Positions 17,256 through 25,561 of a stretch of DNA of 64,000 nt are shown here, piece after piece (positions within the stretch are counted from its first letter, which is position 1; every line of letters starts with the position of its first letter). A model generated the notes under the pieces. It searched no databases, had not been told where the DNA came from, and saw only the letters and a list, made by a program, of their open reading frames with translations. Origin of the DNA: an uncultured bacterium (lineage in GTDB: Bacteria; Cyanobacteriota; Vampirovibrionia; Gastranaerophilales; Gastranaerophilaceae); the NCBI GenBank assembly GCA_902792085.1, contig CADAYE010000001.1, forward strand, positions 1 to 64,000. Direction: 5' to 3'. The position numbers and the translations under genes are program-made.

Positions 17256-17802
17256 ACATAATATATGTTATCGGTAGTGATTGAGAGATTGATAATTTCT
17301 ACCTGTTCATTTCTTTTCTTTTGTTTGCGATGCAAAAGAAAAGAAATGAACCAAAGAAAAGAAAACTTCGCTTATTACAATACCGCCTATGGCGGTATAA
17401 GACTGCTAACGCAGTAATATGTGTTTTTGCCTATCGGCAAAAATCTCTTAGCGCTGCTAAAGACAACGCAGCGCACTTGCAAGATATCCGACCTTTACGC
17501 AGTGAGCAATCATTGTTTGCGACACGACAACAAGGCGGGATTTGTCTGAACGATAGTGAGTTATCCCGCCTGTATGTGGAGCAAGTACAAATGATTAGCG
17601 AACGGAGTTTAGGTCGGGGAGTTTCGGCTTGGTTGCTCGCTATCGACAGCTCTACGCATTTTGCTTTTTGTGGCTTTTACCACAAGCAAAATGGCTTCGG
17701 CTTTGGCTCGCAATCCGCTTTGCGCCCCGTTTCTTTGCGGTCAAAGAAATGGGGCAAGGTAGTTTTGATAAAATAAAAAACTACCTATAACATATATTAT
17801 GT
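17256..17802. mobile_element. 547-bp palindrome-packed island with terminal inverted repeats
   Basis: Ends are a 23-bp inverted repeat with one mismatch (left 17256-17278, right 17780-17802; core ACATAATATATGTTAT then GGTAGT). The inside is visibly richer in G and C than the surroundings and is a chain of hairpins: a TTTCTTTTCTTTTG arm pair at about 17309-17352, CCGCC-tat-GGCGG near 17386, TTTTTGCC-tatc-GGCAAAAA near 17427, GCGCTGCT...GCAGCGC near 17452, GGCGGGAT...ATCCCGCC at about 17532-17570, a TTTGCTTTTTGTGG / CCACAAGCAAA pair near 17658, and GCCCCGTTTCTTTG / CAAAGAAATGGGGC near 17723. A 151-residue frame spans it but looks like read-through of the hairpins. It separates aroK from the divergent symporter gene. 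Confidence 0.65.
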
Positions 17803-17887
17803 TATTTATTACGCTTTTTTACAAAAAAGCATAATAGTGTTTATATAACCATGTTTGAGATATAATTTGCTTAAAGAGGTATATACT

Positions 17888-19219
17888 TTGAAACATTCAA
17901 AATTAACATGGATGATATTCATAGCACTTATTTTAGGTGTTATTTTCGGTCATTTTTGCCCTGTTTATGCAGTCAAAATGAAAACTCTTGCAGTTATATT
18001 TTTGCGCATGGTAAAGATGATTATTGCCCCGTTGCTGTTTGCAACTCTTGTCCGAGGACTTGCAAGCCATAGCGATATTAAAAAACTTGGCAAAGTCGGC
18101 TTGAAAACCATTGTATATTTTGAAATCGTGACAACTTTAGCACTAATTATCGGACTTACCATGGGTAATTTATTTAACCCCGGACACGGCTTTGGTAAGG
18201 TTATGGCAAACCCTCATCTTATGAAAGAAGCAGGTCTTATGGCGGCAACAAGTTCGCCTATGACTTCTATTTCTGAAATTGTTTACAATATTTTTCCGAC
18301 AAGTATAGTGGAAGCAATGGCAAACGGAAATTTACTGCAAATTGTTGTATTTTCAATATTCTTTGCAATTGCAATTTGTGCTGTCGGAGAAAAAGCAAAA
18401 CCTGTTATGACTCTACTTGAATCTGTTTCACAGGTTATGTTTAAATTTACCGAATATGTAATGTATTTTGCACCATTAGGAATTTTTGGCGCAATCGCAT
18501 CAACAGTCGGAATGAACGGATTATCTATATTAAAAAATTATTTCAAAGTTATTTTTTCACTATATACGGCTCTTGCGGTATTTGTACTGTTGGTTTTGTT
18601 TATCGCCTGCAAATATGCAAGAATATCTTTGAGAAATTTATTAAAAGTTATACAGGAACCTGCCGTATTGGCTTTTACAACAGCAAGTTCAGAAGCGGCT
18701 TTTCCAAAAGCAATTGATCTTATGGAAAGATTTGGTGTTCCGCAAAATATTGTCAGTTTTGTAATGCCGACAGGTTATACTTTTAACCTTGACGGAAGCA
18801 CACTATATCTTGCAATGGCAGTAATTTTCTGCGCACAAATCAACGGGATTGAACTCGGATTAAGCCAGCAAATTGTAATGATGCTTGCACTGATGCTTAC
18901 AAGCAAAGGTATAGCCGGAGTACCGAGAGTTGCACTTGTTGTACTTGCAGGAACACTTGCAAGTTTCAATATTCCGCTTGTCGGAGTTGCAATTCTTTTG
19001 GGCATTGACCAAATTCTTGATATGGGCAGAACAACAGTAAACCTTGTCGGAAATTGCGTTGCAACCGTTGTTATTGCAAGATGGGAAAATTGTTTTGATT
19101 ATGATAAAATGAATAATTACATAAAAGAATGCGACAGTGAGGGCGGTTTATTCGGAAATTTTGCACAAAAATCCGTACCTGAACCGATAGAAATTACACA
19201 AAATACAGAGGATAAATAA
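17888..19219 (+). CDS. Dicarboxylate/amino acid:cation symporter (DAACS family)
   Basis: A 443-residue glutamate/dicarboxylate carrier of the inner membrane. The TTG at 17888 is preferred because AAAGAGG lies just upstream and the product then begins with the first membrane segment (LTWMIFIALILGVIFGHF). Hallmarks are the hairpin VMPTGYTFNLDGSTLYLAMA (N-D-G region), the serine-rich TTASSEAAFPKA and GRTTVNLVGN in the last helix. The gene ends 1 base before ileS, so the two may share a transcript. Exact substrate is undetermined. Confidence 0.93.
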   Translation: MKHSKLTWMIFIALILGVIFGHFCPVYAVKMKTLAVIFLRMVKMIIAPLLFATLVRGLASHSDIKKLGKVGLKTIVYFEIVTTLALIIGLTMGNLFNPGHGFGKVMANPHLMKEAGLMAATSSPMTSISEIVYNIFPTSIVEAMANGNLLQIVVFSIFFAIAICAVGEKAKPVMTLLESVSQVMFKFTEYVMYFAPLGIFGAIASTVGMNGLSILKNYFKVIFSLYTALAVFVLLVLFIACKYARISLRNLLKVIQEPAVLAFTTASSEAAFPKAIDLMERFGVPQNIVSFVMPTGYTFNLDGSTLYLAMAVIFCAQINGIELGLSQQIVMMLALMLTSKGIAGVPRVALVVLAGTLASFNIPLVGVAILLGIDQILDMGRTTVNLVGNCVATVVIARWENCFDYDKMNNYIKECDSEGGLFGNFAQKSVPEPIEITQNTEDK

Positions 19220-22111
19220 ATGACTGAAACAACAGAACAAAAACAGTACAAAGATACTCTTAATTTGCCTCAAACCACTTTGGCAATGAGAGCAAATGCC
19301 ACTCAAAGAGAACCCCAAATTCAGCAATTTTGGGAAGAAAATAAGATTTATGAAAAAATGACTTCTAACCGTGATAAAACAAATTCATTTGTTTTGCATG
19401 ACGGTCCGCCGTATTTGAGTTCGGAGAAAATTCATGTTGGTACGGCTCTGAATAAAATTTTGAAAGATATTTTGATTAAATATAAGACTATGAAAGGTTT
19501 TTATGCCCCTATGGTTCCGGGGTATGACGGACACGGTTTGCCTATTGAAAACGCAGTCGTAAAAAATATTAAAGGCGGTCGTCATTCAATTACAGAAGGC
19601 GAATTAAGACAAAAGTGCAGAGAATTTGCACATAAAAACCTTAAAGGTCAGGAAAGTGAATTTCGCCGTTTGGGTGTTTTGGGAAATTGGGAAAACCCTT
19701 ACCTCACAATTAACCCCGAATACGAAGCACAACAGGTTCGTGTTTTTGGAGAAATGTATAAAAAAGGCTATATTGAAAAAGGTTTGAAACCTGTTTATTG
19801 GTGTGCATCCTGTGAAACAGCACTTGCAGAAGCGGAAGTTGAATATGCAGATATTTCTTCAAAATCAATTTATGTAAGATTTGAATTTGATGAAGAAAGT
19901 ACCGAAAAAATAAATAAAGAGATTCTGAAACAGTCTGGACGCTTTGCGTCTGCGCATACAGGGTCACACGACTCGTCCCTCGTCGGTTCCCTTTGTAAAG
20001 TTCAGAATGACAAATCTATATATGCAATAATCTGGACAACTACTCCATGGACAATTCCATCAAATGTTGCAATATCAATGCACCCGAGATTTGAATACAC
20101 TCTGTTTGATTACAAAGGCGACATTTATGTTACGGCCACCGACTTGCTTGGCGCATTTTTAGCAGATGTAGGCTGGGAAGAAAGTGATATTAATGTTATC
20201 GGAACTGCAATCGGACAGGATTTTGAACTTATGGAAACAAAACATCCGCTTGTTGACAGAAAATCAAAAATAATTTTAGGCGAACATGTTACGCTTGATG
20301 CAGGTACAGGTTTGGTTCACACGGCTCCGGGGCATGGTCTTGAGGACTACGAAGTCGGAGTGAAATACGGGGTGGAAGTATTTTCACCGTTAGATGCAAC
20401 AGGATGCTGGAAAGACGAAGTCGGTATTCCCGAACTTATCGGTGTTCCTTATTATAAAGGAAACGATATGGTAATTGACATGTTGGGAAACTGTAAAGCA
20501 TTAGTTTATCAAAATGAAATCAGCCACTCATATCCGCATTGCTGGAGATGTAAACACCCGGTAATTTACAGAGCAACACCACAATGGTTTGTAAAAGTTG
20601 ATAAATTCAGACAACAGGCAATGGATGCTATTCATAATGTCAAATGGATTCCTGCAAGCGGTGAAAGCCGTATAGGTAATATGGTTGCAAGCAGAACGGA
20701 TTGGTGCATTTCCCGTCAAAGAGCATGGGGGGTACCTATTCCGATTTTCTATTGCGAAGACTGCGGAGAAGTAATTTGCAACGACCAAACTATTGAAAAT
20801 GTTGCGCATATCTTTGAAAAAGAAAGTTCTGATGCATGGGTAAATCATAGCGCAGAAGAACTTTTGCCGTCAGGATTTGTTTGTCCTAAATGCGGAAAAA
20901 CTCACTTCCGCAAAGAAAAAGACATTATGGATGTTTGGTTTGATTCAGGAGTATCGTGGAGTGCTGTTGTAGAAGCAAGAGCAGATGAACTCGGTCATAC
21001 ACCGGTTGATATGTATCTGGAAGGTTCAGATCAGCACAGAGGCTGGTTCCAATCCTCTCTTTTAACCTCTATTGCAACTCAGGGTAAAGCACCTTATAAA
21101 CAAGTTCTTACCCATGGATTTGTATTCGGTGAAGACGGCAGAAAAATGTCAAAATCATTAGGAAACTACATTCGCCCTGATGATATTATCAAAAACTATG
21201 GTGCCGATATTTTAAGACTTTGGGCTGCATCAGTTGATTACAAAAACGATATTAAAATAGGCAACAATATTGTCGGACAACTTGTTGAAATATTTAAGAA
21301 AACAAGAAATACCGCAAGATTTTTAATTGGTAACTTATTCGATTTTGACCCTGCAAATGATTATGTAAAATATGATGATTTGAAATTGATTGATAAATTT
21401 GCACTTCACAAATTGAATAAATTGGTTGAAGAAGTAACTCAAAGTTTTGAAAGTTATGAATTTTACAAATATTTCCAATGCTTACAAAATTTTGCTGCGG
21501 TAGATTTGAGTTCATTCTATCTTGATATTGTAAAAGACAGATTATATACGGCAGGCAAAAAATCACTCTCCCGCCGTGCATGTCAGACAGTTTTGTATGA
21601 AAATCTTATGGCACTTGTACGAATTTTGACTCCTGTAATGCCTCATCAGGCAGAAGACATTTGGCAAAGTGTTCCTGAAGTTCAAAAGGGCGGTTTAGTA
21701 AGTATTTTACTTGCCGATTTCCCTGAAGTTCACCCTCAGTGGAACAATGAACAACTTGCAGACGATTTTGCAAAAATTCTGAAATCAAGAGAAGTTGTGA
21801 CAAGAGCCATTGAACCGTTAAGAGCGGATAAAAAAGTCGGAAGCGCATTGGAAGTAGGTGTTTACATAAAAGCAGAAGACAATTCCGTATTAAAATCAAA
21901 CGAAAATGATTTATCCGATATTTATATCGTTTCACAGGCAACTTTGACAGATGAAAAGCCATCTGAAGAAATTCTCAACGAACATAGTGAAGACGGTTAT
22001 ACAGTTTGGGTTGTAAAAGCGAAAGGCGAAAAATGCTCACGCTGCTGGAAATATCGTGAACTTAATTCAAACGGCATTTGTCCTGATTGTGCGCAAGCAG
22101 TTGGTGAATAA
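19220..22111 (+). CDS. ileS: Isoleucyl-tRNA synthetase, with an in-frame palindromic insertion
   Basis: A class I synthetase charging tRNA-Ile, 963 residues. It has the catalytic entry DGPPYLSSEKIHVGTALNKI (HIGH box read as HVGT), YDGHGLPIEN, the editing-domain threonine-rich WTTTPWTIPSN, DVWFDSGVSWS, and GRKMSKSLGN as KMSKS. A C-terminal zinc knot is CSRCWKYRELNSNGICPDC. About 30 residues at 234-264 (ILKQSGRFASAHTGSHDSS onward) are foreign to the family; they are the translation of a palindromic repeat placed just before the editing motif. The fourth HIGH-box residue is Thr rather than His. Confidence 0.95.
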   Translation: MTETTEQKQYKDTLNLPQTTLAMRANATQREPQIQQFWEENKIYEKMTSNRDKTNSFVLHDGPPYLSSEKIHVGTALNKILKDILIKYKTMKGFYAPMVPGYDGHGLPIENAVVKNIKGGRHSITEGELRQKCREFAHKNLKGQESEFRRLGVLGNWENPYLTINPEYEAQQVRVFGEMYKKGYIEKGLKPVYWCASCETALAEAEVEYADISSKSIYVRFEFDEESTEKINKEILKQSGRFASAHTGSHDSSLVGSLCKVQNDKSIYAIIWTTTPWTIPSNVAISMHPRFEYTLFDYKGDIYVTATDLLGAFLADVGWEESDINVIGTAIGQDFELMETKHPLVDRKSKIILGEHVTLDAGTGLVHTAPGHGLEDYEVGVKYGVEVFSPLDATGCWKDEVGIPELIGVPYYKGNDMVIDMLGNCKALVYQNEISHSYPHCWRCKHPVIYRATPQWFVKVDKFRQQAMDAIHNVKWIPASGESRIGNMVASRTDWCISRQRAWGVPIPIFYCEDCGEVICNDQTIENVAHIFEKESSDAWVNHSAEELLPSGFVCPKCGKTHFRKEKDIMDVWFDSGVSWSAVVEARADELGHTPVDMYLEGSDQHRGWFQSSLLTSIATQGKAPYKQVLTHGFVFGEDGRKMSKSLGNYIRPDDIIKNYGADILRLWAASVDYKNDIKIGNNIVGQLVEIFKKTRNTARFLIGNLFDFDPANDYVKYDDLKLIDKFALHKLNKLVEEVTQSFESYEFYKYFQCLQNFAAVDLSSFYLDIVKDRLYTAGKKSLSRRACQTVLYENLMALVRILTPVMPHQAEDIWQSVPEVQKGGLVSILLADFPEVHPQWNNEQLADDFAKILKSREVVTRAIEPLRADKKVGSALEVGVYIKAEDNSVLKSNENDLSDIYIVSQATLTDEKPSEEILNEHSEDGYTVWVVKAKGEKCSRCWKYRELNSNGICPDCAQAVGE
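19919..20011. repeat. Palindromic element inserted in frame in ileS
   Basis: The left arm GATTCTGAAACAG and right arm AAAGTTCAGAATGAC are inverted copies of the same terminal sequence as the ispE insertion at 24820-24908. The inner GGACGCTTTGCGTCTGC forms its own hairpin. Its length is a multiple of 3 and it contains no stop in the ileS frame. It encodes a Ser/His-rich segment ending VQNDK, the same terminal peptide seen in ispE. Confidence 0.75.
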
Positions 22112-22140
22112 TATATAAAATACATTGAAGAATTAAAATT

Positions 22141-22174
22141 AAAAGTGCGAAATTATAATTTCGCACTTTTTTGA
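22141..22174 (+). terminator. Terminator after ileS
   Basis: A nearly perfect 30-base hairpin, AAAAGTGCGAAATTA paired with TAATTTCGCACTTTT, followed by TT. It starts 30 bases past the ileS stop. Confidence 0.85.
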
Positions 22175-22296
22175 CATTTGATTAAAAATCCTTAAATAAA
22201 ACATGTAAAAAATCATACAAATGATTGACTACATAAGAAGGTAAATATGGTACAAATAAAGTACCGGACAATAGAGTAGAGGCAGGTAGTTTTTTA

Positions 22297-23835
22297 ATGG
22301 GATTGAGTCTTAACAATATATATCAAAGACCGTATGTGAATCAGGATGCAAGAAGCAATGTCAAACGCAAAGCGCAAGACGAACAAACCGCATCTGCGAA
22401 TGCCCAACGGGAAGAAAGCGCAAATCCCAACGCCAGAAGTAAGGGGCTTCAATATACAGAACAAAATAAACCTGCTTACACTCCGAATTATGCACAGTCT
22501 TTTGCTGCAAGTGCATACTCAAATGTAAATATAAATTCTCAAAAAATAAAAAATCAGGGACAGACAACTTCATATATTCAAGATACTCAGGAAAATCATA
22601 CAGATTTTAGCAATACACAAATAAATATTGCTCAAATTCTAAAAGATTTTAAAAATACCGCTCTTGCAATAGGCACCCCTGAAAGCATTTCCGATGAAGT
22701 TGACGGTTATCTTGCTTTGATAGAAAAACAGGTTACAAAAGATAATCCAAATGTAAAACTGATTAAATCAAATCTTAAAAATGCCGCATCATTACTTGAC
22801 GGACACATTTCCGAAACCTTAAACAAAGATTCAAAAGTTGTTGAAAATTGGGTTGATACTCTGTTTTTGCAAAAAATCAATTTCAAATATGACGAAAATG
22901 ATATCAACGAAAGATTTTTAGTCAAGTTTCCCGACGGCTCAACAAGCAAAACAAAGCGTCAGGAAGAATTGCAGGAAACAAATCAGGAAGCAACTTCAAC
23001 CATAGAGGATAATTCAAAAGTTATTCCGATAAATGTTGCAGGCGATTCTGCAGTAAAAATTCCGCAGGATAAACAACTGAAATCACTGTTTATTCAGGCG
23101 AAGAAATTTGCTTATGCGCAGAATCCCGAAAAAGCAATTCAAACTTTTGAAAAAGCATTAAACAGAGCAAACGAAATTGATGACACCGAAACATCAGGCA
23201 AAATCTATTTTGAAGTCGGTAAAATCTATGACAATCACGATTATTTACCACAGGCATTGAAAAGTTATCATCAGGCAACAAAACTTTCAAAAGATGAAAA
23301 TGTAAAGGCAAAAGCATACTATTCTATGGCTCAAATTTATGATGATGTAAGCCAAATTACACCTGCGCTGAAACATTATGCAAGTGCGGTATCTCATGCA
23401 GGAGAAGCGGAAAACCTTCCGGCTCAAAGTGCTTCTTTGACAAAAATGGGTAATATATACTCTGATATGTATGAACACGAAGCATTTGACTACTACGAAC
23501 TTGCCCAAGATATAGCAAACGAAACCGAAAACTATAATCTTAAAGGATTTGTTTCTTCAAACACAGGCAAAGCACATTTAAAATTTGATGAACCTGAAAA
23601 GGCACTCAAATCATTTTCACAGGCTGTTTTAGACTACACACAGGGCGACACCCCGTTAAAAACCGCTCAAAACTATGAAGCGGCTGCTGATATTATGGTT
23701 GAATTTAATAACCTCGATAAAGCATACAGATTATTAACTAAAGCCCAAAATTATGCGCGCAAAACAGACAATTTAGAATATATGCATGCAATAAATACAA
23801 AATTAAATCAGTTAAAGGAGTTAGATGTCAAATAG
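22297..23835 (+). CDS. TPR-repeat protein with disordered N-terminus
   Basis: 512 residues. Residues 1 to about 100 are polar and low in complexity (Asn, Gln, Ala, Ser rich), and 105-190 form a helical domain. From about 265 to the end there are six or more tetratricopeptide repeats (for example KAIQTFEKALNRANEIDD, QALKSYHQATKLSKD, KALKSFSQAVLDYTQ). No signal peptide, so likely a cytosolic scaffold. A short frame overlaps its stop by 11 bases, with a good ribosome-binding site, suggesting coupling to a second gene. Confidence 0.8.
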   Translation: MGLSLNNIYQRPYVNQDARSNVKRKAQDEQTASANAQREESANPNARSKGLQYTEQNKPAYTPNYAQSFAASAYSNVNINSQKIKNQGQTTSYIQDTQENHTDFSNTQINIAQILKDFKNTALAIGTPESISDEVDGYLALIEKQVTKDNPNVKLIKSNLKNAASLLDGHISETLNKDSKVVENWVDTLFLQKINFKYDENDINERFLVKFPDGSTSKTKRQEELQETNQEATSTIEDNSKVIPINVAGDSAVKIPQDKQLKSLFIQAKKFAYAQNPEKAIQTFEKALNRANEIDDTETSGKIYFEVGKIYDNHDYLPQALKSYHQATKLSKDENVKAKAYYSMAQIYDDVSQITPALKHYASAVSHAGEAENLPAQSASLTKMGNIYSDMYEHEAFDYYELAQDIANETENYNLKGFVSSNTGKAHLKFDEPEKALKSFSQAVLDYTQGDTPLKTAQNYEAAADIMVEFNNLDKAYRLLTKAQNYARKTDNLEYMHAINTKLNQLKELDVK

Positions 23836-23980
23836 CAAGTATATGCAGGTTGTAAGCACACCTGTTGATTTTACCCAATACATTATCCCGGAACAAAAAG
23901 ACACAGAAAACTACAGTATTTTAAAATACATACGCAGTTTTTTGGAATTTAACACGCTTAATTGCAGTTATAAATTTTAG
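23825..23980 (+). CDS. Small protein or truncated gene start, overlapping TPR gene
   Basis: 51 residues from an ATG that overlaps the TPR stop and follows AAGGAG at ideal spacing. The sequence starts MSNSKYMQVVSTPVDFTQYI and ends …FNTLNCSYKF. The good start but abrupt end, next to the decayed HTH module, suggests the beginning of a longer gene whose remainder was lost. It could equally be a true small protein. No family recognised. Confidence 0.5.
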   Translation: MSNSKYMQVVSTPVDFTQYIIPEQKDTENYSILKYIRSFLEFNTLNCSYKF

Positions 23981-24179
23981 TCATAATTAGATATCGCTTT
24001 CCTACATATTTCAATATTATTAAAAGCATTTTTAATATTATTAAAAATATTAGAAATTAATGTATCTTCTTTTGTTTCACCATCAATAATATCTTTTAAT
24101 ATTTCTGAAAAAATCATTGCATTAAGCAAATTTCTGATATTTCTGCTGCTAATACCGAAAGAGTTTTTGTATCATCCAT
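23977..24179 (-). pseudogene. Small gene divergent from HTH, frameshifted at an A5 tract
   Basis: From the ATG at 24179 the frame reads MDDTK and then leaves sense. One additional A in the A5 tract at 24164-24168 gives a coherent 66-residue product: MDDTKNSFGISSRNIRNLLN, then a helical part with ILKDIIDGETKEDTL and KNAFNNIEICRKA. It lies head-to-head with an XRE-type HTH frame across an inverted repeat, the usual arrangement of a regulator and its target. Its stop overlaps the small plus-strand ORF by 4 bases. Function unknown. Confidence 0.5.
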
Positions 24180-24192
24180 AAACACCCCTGTA

Positions 24193-24246
24193 ATATGAAC
24201 TGCCTGTTCTATTTTTACAATTATAATATGACATAATAGTTCATAT
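24193..24246. promoter_or_regulatory. Candidate operator between divergent HTH and small gene
   Basis: ATATGAACT (24193-24201) and AGTTCATAT (24238-24246) are perfect 9-base inverted copies 36 bases apart. They flank a TATAATATG stretch that looks like overlapping -10 boxes. The position between divergent genes, one coding an XRE-type HTH, suggests repressor half-sites. Confidence 0.45.
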
Positions 24247-24256
24247 ATCAAGATTA

Positions 24257-24454
24257 ATTTTATTAGGACAAAATATACGAAAATATAGAAAAGCAAAAAA
24301 TTTAAAACAAGCAGAACTTGCTCTTGCATTAAATTGTACATACGAATTTATTAGCAAGGTTGAAAATGGTCAAAGATATTTAAGCCTGAGACGATTATTT
24401 AATCTGGCTGATATATTGAATGTGGATGTAAAAGATTTAATGAATTTCAAATAA
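24257..24454 (+). pseudogene. XRE-family HTH regulator lacking a standard start
   Basis: The frame reads LGQNIRKYRKAKNLKQAELA, then LNCTYEFISKVENGQRYLSL and LADILNVDVKDLMNFK. This is a complete Cro/CI-type helix-turn-helix domain of about 64 residues. The frame is open from 24227 but has no ATG, GTG or TTG before the domain; only ATT at 24257 would fit. It is either a 5'-decayed gene, one disturbed by an indel, or one using a rare start. Associated with the inverted repeat at 24193-24246. Confidence 0.6.
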
Positions 24455-24588
24455 CATAAAGGAAGAATTGTTTCTGACATTGCACTTGCAATAGTACATA
24501 CTAAATGATTAGTTATATGTACAGCAATAACAAAATCTATAATGGTCTTATTGACTTAATGCCTTGTTGCATTACTCTGTCATCTTAT

Positions 24589-25554
24589 TTATACTTCTTT
24601 TACCCCAAAATTAACCGATTTTAATCCGTTTTTAACCCAGTAACCGTTTTCGTTTTCAAATTCACCGTCAATCATAAAATAAGTCGAACCTGAACCTGTC
24701 ATAATTGATTTTGGGTACTTCTGTTTAATATATTGTAACTGAGGATAATCATCTATCACTGCCCATTCAAGGTCGTTGACAAAATGTTCTTCTTTTTTTG
24801 TGCAATCAAAAGAAAATTTGTCATTCTGAACTTGTTTCAGAATCTCCAAATTTTCTTTTTGTTGTCTATAAATTAAATTGATAGACCCTGAACCAAGTTC
24901 AGGGTGACAGTTTTGTTTTTTTTGTGAAAACTTTGTATAAGCCTCTTTTGCACTAATCCCAAGATTTATCGGTTTTATTAAACTCACATTAAATTCTTCA
25001 AATTCAAGCGGAGTAATGATTTCACCTCTGCCTTTTGCCAAAACCCTTCCGCCATGTAAACAAACATTCAAATCAGAACCAAGTTTGGAGCATAACGAAT
25101 CAAGATAACCCTCGCCTGCAGCATCATTTGAGCGGGAGAGGGTAGAATTTCTTAATGAACAAAGTGAATTTAGAAATTCGGGTGAGGGTAATAATAACTT
25201 ATCCAACCCGTACAAAACCCCTGCACCATCGGTACTGCCGCCTGCCATACCTGCAGCAACAGGAATATTTTTTTCTATATAAATATTTATTTTTTTGTTT
25301 GTAATCTTGTTTGTATCAAGGTATAACTTTGCTGCTTTATAGACCAAATTTGTTTCATCATAAGGAATTTCTTCACTGTTACCGGATAGAATAATCGCAT
25401 TTTCAACGCTATTTTCAACACTAATTGTCAGATAATCATACAAACTTATTGTCTGCATAATACTTTCTATTGCGTGAAAACCACCTTCAAGTTTTCCCGT
25501 AATTTTCAGATTAAGATTAATTTTTGCCGGACATTGAATTTTTATTGTTTTCAT
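24589..25554 (-). CDS. ispE: 4-diphosphocytidyl-2-C-methyl-D-erythritol kinase with two inserted palindromes
   Basis: A GHMP-family kinase of the MEP isoprenoid pathway. Start set at 25554 (MKTIKIQCPAKINLNLKITG); the longer frame runs into a repeat. The ATP loop is PVAAGMAGGSTDGAG, with LGSDLNVCLHGGRVLAKGRGE and a C-terminal MTGSGSTYF. The product has 321 residues, about 40 above normal, because of two foreign segments: about 120-147 (PSPEFLNSLCSLRNSTLSRS onward) and about 215-245 (HPELGSGSINLIYRQQKE to VQNDK). Both are translations of palindromic repeats, in frame and without stops. Kinase motifs remain intact, so it is probably active. dxr of the same pathway lies at 50.4 kb. Confidence 0.93.
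   Translation of the reverse strand: MKTIKIQCPAKINLNLKITGKLEGGFHAIESIMQTISLYDYLTISVENSVENAIILSGNSEEIPYDETNLVYKAAKLYLDTNKITNKKINIYIEKNIPVAAGMAGGSTDGAGVLYGLDKLLLPSPEFLNSLCSLRNSTLSRSNDAAGEGYLDSLCSKLGSDLNVCLHGGRVLAKGRGEIITPLEFEEFNVSLIKPINLGISAKEAYTKFSQKKQNCHPELGSGSINLIYRQQKENLEILKQVQNDKFSFDCTKKEEHFVNDLEWAVIDDYPQLQYIKQKYPKSIMTGSGSTYFMIDGEFENENGYWVKNGLKSVNFGVKEV
24820..24908. repeat. Palindromic element inserted in frame in ispE (copy 2)
   Basis: The arms GTCATTCTGAACTTG… (from 24820) and …CAAGTTCAGGGTGAC (to 24908) are inverted copies over 26 bases with 6 mismatches. The loop is AT-rich. On the ispE strand it encodes HPELGSGS…EILKQVQNDK. The same terminal sequence frames the ileS insertion. Confidence 0.8.
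25107..25190. repeat. Palindromic element inserted in frame in ispE (copy 1)
   Basis: The outer arms AACCCTCGCC and GGTGAGGGTA pair, and the inner GAATTTCT and AGAAATTC pair. The length is 84 bases, a multiple of 3. The inner part resembles the non-coding repeat at 28-80, showing that this sequence also exists outside genes. Confidence 0.7.
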
Positions 25555-25561
25555 AATTTTC

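Noticed and set aside
17321-17776. A 151-residue frame across the hairpin island
   Set aside because: It has no ribosome-binding site, its amino-acid makeup is odd, and every part maps onto inverted-repeat arms; the frame is best explained as chance openness in GC-richer palindromic DNA.
24500-24588. Possible repeat related to the 48940 copy (ATGTACAGCAATAAC and AATGCCTT on the reverse strand)
   Set aside because: The likeness is spread thin with many mismatches, and I could not define its ends.
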